DNA from: Phycisphaerales bacterium
Lineage (GTDB): Bacteria; Planctomycetota; Phycisphaerae; Phycisphaerales; UBA1924
Direction of reading: 5' to 3'
Assembly (NCBI GenBank): GCA_019744815.1
Contig: JAIEUA010000004.1
Location: 248,001-312,000 of the forward strand
Length of the DNA stretch: 64,000 nucleotides
This document shows positions 52,975 through 64,000 of the stretch, piece after piece. Below the pieces are notes generated by a model. The model saw only the letters and a program-made list of their open reading frames with translations, was not told the DNA's origin and searched no databases. Numbering within the stretch: position 1 is the stretch's first letter; every line of letters begins with the position of its first letter. The translations under genes were made by a program, and so were the position numbers.

Positions 52975-53649
52975 ATGCGTCGCGCCTTCTCGCTGATTGA
53001 ATTGCTGGTCGTCATCGCCGTGGTGGCGGTGTTGATCGGCTTGCTGTTCCCGGCGTTGTCGGCGGCGAGCGAGGCGGGGCGGCTGGCGGCGTGCTCGTCG
53101 AACCTGCGGCAGACGTACGTCGCGATCCGGGCGTACGCCGATTCGGCGAAGGGGCTGACGCCGGCGCTGGGGCAGCCGTACGCCCGACTGCCGAACTGGG
53201 GCGTCGCGGTACAGCAGGCGGCGGGGCAGGGCGCGACGACCACGGATGCGGCGTTGACTCCCAACTCGATCTTGGTGTGCCCGACGTCGCGGGCGCGGTT
53301 CGGACGCGACGTGACGCGAACGTACGCGATCAATGTGACGGGGCACGCTGGCTTGCCGGGCGATCCGGACAACTACGACGCCGCGGCGGCGCACGTGAAC
53401 ATGGACAACGTGGCGCGGCCGAGCGAGGCGCCGCTGGTGCTGGACGCGGCGATGCCGAAGACGACAACGGCTGGATCCCCCCCACCGACGCGCAGTGTGA
53501 GCGTGATCGACTTTCGGCAGGCAGCGCACGTGACAGACCGGATCGGGCGGGTGCACGGGAAGGATCGTCGGTTCTCGGTGACGTTCTTTGATGGGTCGGT
53601 GCGAACCACGAAGGACGTGGAAAGCGCGTGGGCGACGGCGCTGCCGTAG
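52975..53649 (+). CDS. Type II secretion/type IV pilin-like pseudopilin
   Basis: 224 residues with a short basic leader and the prepilin motif FSLIELLVVIAVVAVLIGLLFPAL (Phe-methylation site and Glu5). The globular part ends in RVHGKDRRFSVTFFDGSV, similar to the C-terminal DG motif of the large planctomycete pseudopilin family. ATG 52975 gives the exact leader. Processed by a prepilin peptidase, which is not in the window. Confidence 0.88.
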   Translation: MRRAFSLIELLVVIAVVAVLIGLLFPALSAASEAGRLAACSSNLRQTYVAIRAYADSAKGLTPALGQPYARLPNWGVAVQQAAGQGATTTDAALTPNSILVCPTSRARFGRDVTRTYAINVTGHAGLPGDPDNYDAAAAHVNMDNVARPSEAPLVLDAAMPKTTTAGSPPPTRSVSVIDFRQAAHVTDRIGRVHGKDRRFSVTFFDGSVRTTKDVESAWATALP

Positions 53650-53672
53650 CGGTCGCGAGGGGTGCAAGATGG

Positions 53673-55382
53673 GTGTGTGCATCTGCGAGTGCACGAGGGG
53701 CGAACACGGCGTGGAGGTGCTCTATCGCCGCCCGAACGAAGAAACCGAGCGAGACTCTGTGGCCGATCGCTTCGCTGCCGAAGGGCGCGAAGGCGAGGCG
53801 GCTGGTTGTGGTGCTGGGGGATCAGTTGGATCCGGCTTCGGCAGTGCTGCGGGATATCGATGCGGCTCGCGATGTCGTGCTGATGATGGAAGTCGCGGCG
53901 GAGTCCCGGCATGTGCCGAGCCATGTGCAGCGGACCGTGGTGTTCCTGAGCGCGATGCGGCACTTTGCGGGTGAGCTGGTGGCGAAGGGCTTGCGGGTGC
54001 GGTATGTCTCGCTCGCGGATGCAGCGAACACGCAGACCTTCGAAGGTGAACTGTCGCGGGCGGTGCGGGATTTGAAGCCGGAAGCGATCGTGGTGCTGGA
54101 GCCGGGCGAGCATCGGGTGCGGGTGGCGTTACAGGAAGCGGCGGACGGCCTGGGCGTGCCGCTGGAGGTTCGAGCGGACGAGCATTTCCTGACGCCGCGG
54201 GAGGTGTTCGCGGCGCACGCGTCTTCTCGGAAGAGCCTCATCATGGAGTTCTTCTACCGCGAGCAGCGCAAGCGGCTGGATGTGCTGATGGAGCGAGGCA
54301 AGCCGGTTGGGGGTGATTGGAACTTCGACAAAGAGAATCGCGAGTCGTTCGGGCGGGATGGGCCGCATGCGCCGGCGGTGTTGCGGTTTGAACCGGATGC
54401 GATCACGTGCGGCGTGATGGAGGATGTGCGGCGGGTGCTGCCGGAACTGCCGGGACGGATCGAGTCGTTCGGCTGGGCGGTGACGCGTGCGCAGGCGTTG
54501 GAGTCGCTGCAGGACTTCGTCGAGCACCGGCTGGACGATTTCGGTCCGTACGAAGACGCGATGTGGACCGGGCAGACGTGGCTGTACCACTCGCAGTTGT
54601 CGGTGCCGCTGAACTTGAAGTTGATCTCGCCGCGGGAGTGTGTGGAGGCGGCTTTGGCGCGGCACGCGAGAAGGCCGGTGCCATTGGCGTCGTTGGAGGG
54701 ATTCGTGCGCCAGATCATCGGCTGGCGTGAGTTCATCCGGGGCGTGTACTTCCATGAAGGGCCGTCGTACGAGACGCGGAACTATCTGGAAGAGCACGGC
54801 ATGCTGCCGTCGTTCTATTGGGACGGGAAGACGGAGATGAAGTGCCTGCGCGAGTGCGTGGGGCAGGTGCTCGATCACGCGTACACGCACCACATCCCGC
54901 GGCTGATGGTGCTGGCGAACTTCGCGTTGATCTCAGGGGTGCATCCCAAGAAGATCTCGGATTGGTTCCTGGCGATGTTCGCCGACGCGGTGGACTGGGT
55001 GACGCTCCCCAACACGCTGGGCATGGCGATGCACGCGGACGGCGTGACGGCGGAGCAAGCGACGAAGAAGCAACCCTCGAAGGGTCCGGTGGTGGGCACC
55101 AAGCCGTACGCGGCGAGCGGGAAGTACATCTCAAGGATGAGCAACTACTGCCGGCACTGCGCGTTCGATGTCGAGAAACGCACGGGCGACGACGCGTGCC
55201 CCTTCAACACGTTCTACTGGGATTTTCTCATCCGCAACAAAGACCGGTTCAAGGGCAATCAACGGATGGTGATGGTGATGAAGAACGTCGAGCGGCTGAG
55301 CCGCCCGGACGTGGTCGAGATCACGGTGAGCGCGAAGAAGCTGCGGGAGAAGTTGGGGATCGGGGCGATTGGCGGAACGTAG
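53673..55382 (+). CDS. FeS cluster-containing photolyase/cryptochrome (FeS-BCP, PhrB-like)
   Basis: FAD-dependent, light-driven DNA repair or photoreceptor protein of the (6-4)-type bacterial clade. The N-terminal Rossmann domain begins LVVVLGDQLDPASAVL; the FAD domain has MWTGQTWLYHSQLSVPLNLKL, IIGWREFIRGVYF and NTLGMAMHADG. Cluster cysteines are visible in MKCLREC and YCRHCAFDVEKRTGDDACPF. Start uncertain: GTG 53673 (GAGGGG upstream) is preferred, giving ~569 residues with an N-terminal extension; the frame opens at 53628 inside the preceding gene. Confidence 0.88.
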   Translation: MCASASARGANTAWRCSIAARTKKPSETLWPIASLPKGAKARRLVVVLGDQLDPASAVLRDIDAARDVVLMMEVAAESRHVPSHVQRTVVFLSAMRHFAGELVAKGLRVRYVSLADAANTQTFEGELSRAVRDLKPEAIVVLEPGEHRVRVALQEAADGLGVPLEVRADEHFLTPREVFAAHASSRKSLIMEFFYREQRKRLDVLMERGKPVGGDWNFDKENRESFGRDGPHAPAVLRFEPDAITCGVMEDVRRVLPELPGRIESFGWAVTRAQALESLQDFVEHRLDDFGPYEDAMWTGQTWLYHSQLSVPLNLKLISPRECVEAALARHARRPVPLASLEGFVRQIIGWREFIRGVYFHEGPSYETRNYLEEHGMLPSFYWDGKTEMKCLRECVGQVLDHAYTHHIPRLMVLANFALISGVHPKKISDWFLAMFADAVDWVTLPNTLGMAMHADGVTAEQATKKQPSKGPVVGTKPYAASGKYISRMSNYCRHCAFDVEKRTGDDACPFNTFYWDFLIRNKDRFKGNQRMVMVMKNVERLSRPDVVEITVSAKKLREKLGIGAIGGT

Positions 55383-55421
55383 CAGGGTGCACCGAGCGCG
55401 CGGCCACTACAGTTGCCGCTC

Positions 55422-56690
55422 ATGGCCCAGGGCGAGGAGTCATCCAAGCGACCGGCGATCCTGTTTACGGCGTTCGAGCCGAGCGGGGACGACCACGCGG
55501 CGATCGTGATCCGCGAGCTGCGGCGTCGGCACCCGGACCTGGCGATGTACGCGTGGGGCGGGCCGAAGATGGCCGCGGCGGGCGCCACGATCGTCGAGCG
55601 GACAGGCGACGACGCGGTGATGGGCATGCCCGGGGTGCAGAAGATTCGCGAGCATCAGAAGATCAACGCCCGGATCGCGGACTGGCTGGATTCGTTCGCG
55701 ACCACGCGGGCGGGGCTGGATCATCGTCCGGTGCTGCATGTGCCGGTGGACTCGCCGGCGGCGAACTTCCCGATCTGCGCGATCGCGAAGAAGCGCGGGC
55801 TGAAGGTTGTTCACATGGTGGCGCCGCAGCTGTGGGCGTGGGGGCCGTGGCGGGTGCGGAAGCTGCGGCGCCTGACAGACCTGGTGCTGTGCATCCTGCC
55901 GTTTGAGGAGGCGTATTTCGCGAAGCGGAACGTGCCGGCGAAGTTCATCGGGCACCCGCTGTTTGATGAGCATCTCGACGAGTCGCGATTGGATGCGATC
56001 GGAGCGGGGTTTGGCGAGGGTTCGCCTCGGGTGGCGTTGATGCCCGGGTCGCGGCCCGCGGAGATCAGCAAGAACTTCCCGCTGCTGCTCGAGTCGTTCG
56101 TGCGGCTAAGCGCGGAGTTTCCGGGGCTGCGGGGCGTGGTGGCGGCGACCAAGCCTTCGGTCGAGGCGCGGCTGCATGAGATCGCTCGCGATCATCGGCG
56201 GCGGCTGGGGGATTGGCCGGAGAACCTGATCACGGTGCACGGGCAGACGGATGCGGTGGTGCGCTGGTGCGATCTGGCGCTCGTGGTGTCGGGCACGGTG
56301 ACGCTGCAGATCTCTCGCCAGCTCAAGCCGATGGTGATCTTGTACAAGATCAACCCGTTGGCGTATCACCTTGTCGCGCGATGGGTGGTGACAACGAAGT
56401 ACTTCACGCTGCCGAATCTGTTGGCGGACGAGGAGATCGTGCCGGAATTCGTGCCCCACTTTGGCGGAGCGGCTCCGATCGCGAAGAAGGCGTCGGAGTT
56501 GCTGCACGACCCTGCGAAGCTCGAAGCCCAGCGGCGTGCGATGCGGCTGGTGCTGGAGAAGTTTGAAGGGCTGCATGCCGGGCCGCGGGCGGCGGATGAG
56601 ATCGAGCGGGTGATCGGGTTGGAGTCGGACGCGCGGGTGCGCGAGGTGCCGCGGACGCGAACGGGGATGCCGACGTTGTTGCCGGGGTAG
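55422..56690 (+). CDS. lpxB: Lipid-A-disaccharide synthase LpxB
   Basis: 422-residue GT19 enzyme joining UDP-diacylglucosamine and lipid X to make the lipid A disaccharide. Blocks: FEPSGDDHAAIVIREL, MGMPGVQKI, MVAPQLWAWGPWRVRKL, LPFEEAYFAKRNVPAKFIGHPL, ALMPGSRPAEISKNFP and VVSGTVTLQISRQLKPMVILYK. The usual GE in the first block is PSGDD. Its presence implies an LPS-bearing outer membrane. Confidence 0.92.
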   Translation: MAQGEESSKRPAILFTAFEPSGDDHAAIVIRELRRRHPDLAMYAWGGPKMAAAGATIVERTGDDAVMGMPGVQKIREHQKINARIADWLDSFATTRAGLDHRPVLHVPVDSPAANFPICAIAKKRGLKVVHMVAPQLWAWGPWRVRKLRRLTDLVLCILPFEEAYFAKRNVPAKFIGHPLFDEHLDESRLDAIGAGFGEGSPRVALMPGSRPAEISKNFPLLLESFVRLSAEFPGLRGVVAATKPSVEARLHEIARDHRRRLGDWPENLITVHGQTDAVVRWCDLALVVSGTVTLQISRQLKPMVILYKINPLAYHLVARWVVTTKYFTLPNLLADEEIVPEFVPHFGGAAPIAKKASELLHDPAKLEAQRRAMRLVLEKFEGLHAGPRAADEIERVIGLESDARVREVPRTRTGMPTLLPG

Positions 56691-56741
56691 TGAGGTCCGG
56701 TGTACCGATGCACCCCTCCCCGGTCTCGCTGCGCTCGACAA

Positions 56742-56770
56742 CCCCTCCCCGCTTCGCGGGGCGGGGAGCC
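56742..56770. terminator. GC-rich stem-loop between convergent genes
   Basis: CTCCCCGC-TTC-GCGGGGCGGGGAG-type stem in the 108-bp gap between lpxB and the HAD gene. No T-run; likely a bidirectional structure or intergenic repeat. Confidence 0.4.
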
Positions 56771-56798
56771 GCGGACACGCGGAGTCTCGCGATGTTTA

Positions 56799-57467
56799 CT
56801 AGCGTCCGGCGAAAGCGAGCAACTCGTCGAGTGTGATTTCGGATGAGCTCTGCCGAAACGCGGCGACCTTAGCCGGGAAGACGTGCTGTGGGAGCGAGTG
56901 CCCCACTGCCACCACAGCGATGCCCGCGCTGATCGCGCTCTGGCAGCCGGTGGGCGTGTCTTCGATCGCGACGCATTGGCCTGGGGCGAGGCCGAGAGAC
57001 TTGGCGGCCATGCGGTAGCCGGTGGGATCGGGCTTGGAGTGGGGAACGTCGTCGGCGCTGACGATGGCGCGGAAGACGGAACGGAGTGCAAGGGCGTCGA
57101 GCACGATCTCGATCTCGGCACGCAGTGCGCCGGAGCAGACCGCGATCGGTATCTCACGACGGGACGCTTCCTTGACCAGATTGATCGTGCCGGGGTACGG
57201 AGCGGCGGCGCCGCTGGCGAGAGCTTTCTTCACCGCAGGCTTCTTGGCGGCGAAGAAGGACTGCCATTCGGCCTGCACGACCTGGCGCGCGTTCAGGCGG
57301 CACAGCGCGGGGTAGAAGTCCCGGTCGTCGAAGCCGATGAGTTCGTCGAGGTACTGCTGGTGGGAGAAGGTCATGCCCAGCGTTCTGGCGGCTTCGAGGA
57401 GCGCGGCCTCGTGCACGGGTTCGCTGTCCACGATCACGCCGTCGAAGTCGAAGATGATGCCGGGCAC
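56799..57467 (-). CDS. HAD-superfamily phosphatase/phosphomutase (beta-PGM-like)
   Basis: 222-residue haloacid dehalogenase-like hydrolase. Motif I GIIFDFDGVIVDSEP (nucleophile and acid/base Asp), motif II AVCSGAL, motif III Lys in SKPDPTGYRMAAK, motif IV GQCVAIEDTPTG. The cap domain fits the beta-phosphoglucomutase subgroup. Substrate unknown. Confidence 0.92.
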   Translation of the reverse strand: MPGIIFDFDGVIVDSEPVHEAALLEAARTLGMTFSHQQYLDELIGFDDRDFYPALCRLNARQVVQAEWQSFFAAKKPAVKKALASGAAAPYPGTINLVKEASRREIPIAVCSGALRAEIEIVLDALALRSVFRAIVSADDVPHSKPDPTGYRMAAKSLGLAPGQCVAIEDTPTGCQSAISAGIAVVAVGHSLPQHVFPAKVAAFRQSSSEITLDELLAFAGR

Positions 57468-57570
57468 GGGACCTCCTGCGTCAAAGGTAGCGAAGCGGGC
57501 GGGGCGGGGCGCACGGGATGCGCGGAAGGATGCGGACGGATGGCGAATGACATTGAGAATTAGGAGAGGG

Positions 57571-57601
57571 TTGCGACCTCTCGCTGACGCGAGAGGCTCT
57601 A
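57571..57601. repeat. 31-bp hairpin repeat, copy 2
   Basis: Identical over 31 bp to 34584-34614; 8-bp stem, TGAC loop. It lies in the divergent gap upstream of the GlmU-like gene. Confidence 0.85.
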
Positions 57602-57631
57602 CGAGAGCCGGTTGCGATACACTGGGCCGAT

Positions 57632-58839
57632 ATGACGCCCGCGATCGTGTTTGATGACAACCATCCGCACCTCTCGCCGCTGACCGACCTGCGGGCGTCG
57701 TTCGATATCCGCACCGGTGTGCTCACGATGCTGGAGCGGCTGAGGCTCGCGCTCGATCTGGACATCGTTTCGTTGTCGGTGCCAGAGCACTTGGCGACGA
57801 TCACGCGGGAGCGGCACCCGAGCCTGCGGGTGAACGCGCGGGTGGAATCGGCCTCGCCCGTGCTCTTGATCAACGGACGCTGCCCGCTCAGTTACGAGCC
57901 GATCGCGGACCTGCAGGTTGGGCAGTCGATCGTGGAGGACAAGACCGGCTCGCTCGTCGCGGCGTTGGTGTCGCCCGAAGCGGCGAGCGCGTTTCTGGCG
58001 GGTCAGCCGCTGAACGCGGTGGGTGTGGCGACGCTGCCGTTCCCGGTGCTGCTCAGCAGGCCGTGGCATGTGCGGACGTATCGCGATGACTGCATCCAGA
58101 GCGACATGGAACTGCTCGACGACGGCGAGCCCGCGGACATCCCGGCGGGCGTGACGGCGTTCGGCGAGTATCCGCTCACGCTCAGCCCCTCGGCGAAGAT
58201 CTATCCCGGCGTGACGCTGGATCTGGAGCACGGGCCGATCGCCATCGGGCCGGACACGGTGGTGCGGCCGGGGGTGACGCTGATCGGGCCGTGCGCGCTT
58301 TTGCCGCACGCAACGGTGCTGGAGAAGGCGCTGATCAAGGGGCACACCGTGATCGGTCCGCACTGCAAGGTGGCGGGCGAGGTCGGCGGCACGATCTTCC
58401 AAGGCTTCGCGAACAAGGCCCACGACGGGCACCTCGGCGATTCGTACATCGGCGAGTGGGTGAACCTGGGTGCTGGGACGACGAACAGCAATCTGTTGAA
58501 CACGTACGGCGAGGTCATTTGCATTGCCGCGCCGGGGATGAGCAATGAGCGAACCGGGCAGCAGTTCCTGGGCGCGATCATCGGCGACCATGTGAAGACG
58601 GCGATCTGCACGCGGATCATGACCGGCAGCATCCTGCACACGGGGAGCATGTTCGCGCAGTCGGCGGCGGTGTCGGGCTGCGTCCCAGGGTTCAGTTGGG
58701 CGACCGACGCGGGACGCCGGCCGTTCCGCTTCGAGAAGTTCCTCGAGGTGGCGAAGGCGGCGATGAAGCGGCGGAAGCTGGAACCGAGCGCGGGGATGAT
58801 CGAGCGGATGAAGGCGCTGCACGATCAGGCGATGAAGCA

Positions 58840-58855
<16 letters not shown>
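57632..58855 (+). CDS. GlmU-like sugar nucleotidyltransferase with left-handed beta-helix
   Basis: 407 residues resembling the alternative GlmU family: an N-terminal nucleotidyltransferase-like region (AIVFDDNHPHLSPLTDLRASFDIRTGVLTMLERL, SPVLLINGRCPLS) and a C-terminal hexapeptide beta-helix (IYPGVTLDLEHGPIAIGPDTVVRPGVTLIGPC, LGDSYIGEWVNLGAGTTNSNLLN). Probably makes UDP-N-acetylglucosamine or a related sugar nucleotide for peptidoglycan and LPS. Its 3' end overlaps the convergent NCS1 gene by 16 bp. Confidence 0.87.
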
Positions 58856-60348
<1,493 letters not shown>

Positions 60349-60453
60349 CGGGGAAGATCGGCCGTGCGACTGTACTTTCCCCTGTTTTAAACGGCAGGGC
60401 TGAATTGCCTCTGCCCCCCTCGAAAACCCGCCTCTGACCTAGATACGGGCCCG

Positions 60454-61407
60454 TTACTCCACCTCCGAATGGACAGAACTCGCATCGGGCGAAACTCTTG
60501 GATCCGTCACCACCAATGGCTGGACGGCGAGCGGGCAATGCCGCCAAAAAGCGAGCCAGTACGCGAGCATGAGCGAAGCACCTCCGAATCCGATTAGGCC
60601 GATTGACCCAGCGTGCGTCAGTTCGAAACCCGACGAAATCCACCACGTGTCGGCACTACCACCGGTGAGTGTGCTGCCAAGAAGGCTGGATGCACCTTGG
60701 AGACCGACGATCGCCGAGTACCCGAACGCCAACGACATCCAGAACCATGAATAGAACCACGCCTGCAGGCGCCGGGATCGATCGATCCTGCGACCCTCGA
60801 ACTTCGCGACTACAAACACAATGAGTCCCGCGCTGAGATTCAAGACCACAGCCGCGGCGATCAGCGATGGCAATCCCCACGACGGAAAGGACTCGCCGAG
60901 GCGTCGATGCATCGGTCGCATCCAGTAGTACCTGTCAGGTTGGCACCACGGCCAAAGCAACGCGTCGCGCAGAAACAAGTCCAGTCGCGGCCTCGCCTGG
61001 AATGGGATCGCGATCATTGCAAACACAACCGCGCCAGAACGAATCAGGCCAGCCAACACGTAGGGGCCAAGAAGTGAGGCGAGAAGCCATCGCAACGCGA
61101 CCCTGACGTTCGGTGGCGACTCAAGGGCCGCATCGCTCCAGAACGCGGAGGGCTCCCACAGTTTGATCCAGGTCAAGACGCCAAGCAGAAGGCCTCTTCG
61201 CTTCGACTCGGCGGTCTCGACAAACCAACGAATCCGGCGTTGCCTCCGAAACGCGTTCAGCCATTGGAACTGCGTGCCGCACTCCGGGCAGACGCCCTGC
61301 AGCGGGCATTGCGTCTTCCACATCGAAGACTCGCCGCTTAGGTCGTAACGACACTTTGGGCATAGAGGCGAGCCGCGTCCGTGTTCAAATGTCGCGGTCT
61401 CCGGCAC
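60454..61407 (-). CDS. Zinc-ribbon multi-pass membrane protein
   Basis: 317 residues. GTG 61407 is preferred (AAGGAGG six nt upstream). Near the N-terminus two CxxC pairs (LCPKCRYDLSG and GVCPECGTQF) form a zinc ribbon, a layout frequent in planctomycete membrane proteins of unknown function. At least four membrane segments follow: ASLLGPYVLAGLIRSGAVVFAMIAI, GLPSLIAAAVVLNLSAGLIVFVVA, WFWMSLAFGYSAIVGL and GSIGLIGFGGASLMLAYWLAFW. Confidence 0.75.
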   Translation of the reverse strand: MPETATFEHGRGSPLCPKCRYDLSGESSMWKTQCPLQGVCPECGTQFQWLNAFRRQRRIRWFVETAESKRRGLLLGVLTWIKLWEPSAFWSDAALESPPNVRVALRWLLASLLGPYVLAGLIRSGAVVFAMIAIPFQARPRLDLFLRDALLWPWCQPDRYYWMRPMHRRLGESFPSWGLPSLIAAAVVLNLSAGLIVFVVAKFEGRRIDRSRRLQAWFYSWFWMSLAFGYSAIVGLQGASSLLGSTLTGGSADTWWISSGFELTHAGSIGLIGFGGASLMLAYWLAFWRHCPLAVQPLVVTDPRVSPDASSVHSEVE

Positions 61408-61545
61408 TGCCCCCTCCTTGGCATTTGACCACCGCACGACTGAGCCCGTCGGCGGCTTCGTGCTGATAGTCTACAAGCAGCTCCGCCGCGTGCGAGCGCC
61501 GACACTGCGCTGTTCGTATGTACTGATATTGAGTTCCCACTTCCC

Positions 61546-64000
<2,455 letters not shown>

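Overview
The window is GC-rich and densely coded, and looks like the chromosome of a planctomycete, probably class Phycisphaerae. The basis is inference from gene content: ResB/CcsA cytochrome c maturation, futalosine-type menaquinone synthesis (MqnC), a Minf_1886-family protein, a pseudopilin with the FSLIELLVVIAVVAVLIG leader, lipid A synthesis (LpxB), and interspersed palindromic repeats of a kind I recall from planctomycete genomes.

Layout. 1-9128: aldo/keto reductase, SpoIID-like lipoprotein, small lipoprotein, PcrA/UvrD helicase, M16 peptidase. 9355-9699: tmRNA (ssrA). 9674-20930: an 11.3 kb integrative element inserted in the tmRNA 3' end, bounded by a 28-bp direct repeat. Its left arm is a leftward gene set (unknown protein, sigma-like factor, prohead protease-capsid fusion, small HTH protein, DUF3987-type primase/helicase, tyrosine integrase). 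Its right arm is a rightward anti-phage operon: a restriction endonuclease, its D12-class adenine methyltransferase, then a Pycsar pair (membrane effector and nucleotide cyclase). The element has a capsid gene but no visible portal, terminase or tail genes, so it resembles a phage satellite or a domesticated capsid island carrying defence cargo. The integrase reading frame crosses the attachment core, so its C-terminus differs between the integrated and circular forms.

20992-46947 and onward are housekeeping genes: RlmI-like methyltransferase, sigma-70 factor, AI-2E-type permease, 3-methyladenine glycosylase, CcsA and ResB, TatD, NnrD, TolB-like protein, pseudouridine synthase, MqnC, glutathione peroxidase, a double-domain PTPS/QueD, GT9, LOG. 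45649-51580 is a histidine operon on the minus strand in the order leader peptide-attenuator-hisG-hisC-hisB-hisH-hisF-hisAIE. The leader peptide has four consecutive His codons followed by a U-tailed terminator, the last gene fuses HisA, HisI and HisE, and hisF carries a small palindromic insertion. hisD is not in the window. 51660-64000: PQQ-type dehydrogenase, pseudopilin, FeS photolyase, LpxB, HAD phosphatase, GlmU-like protein, NCS1 transporter, zinc-ribbon membrane protein, and the start of polA, which runs off the window.

Several repeat families recur: a composite two-hairpin element with terminal inverted repeats (two copies), a 31-bp hairpin repeat (two copies), and short tandem repeats.
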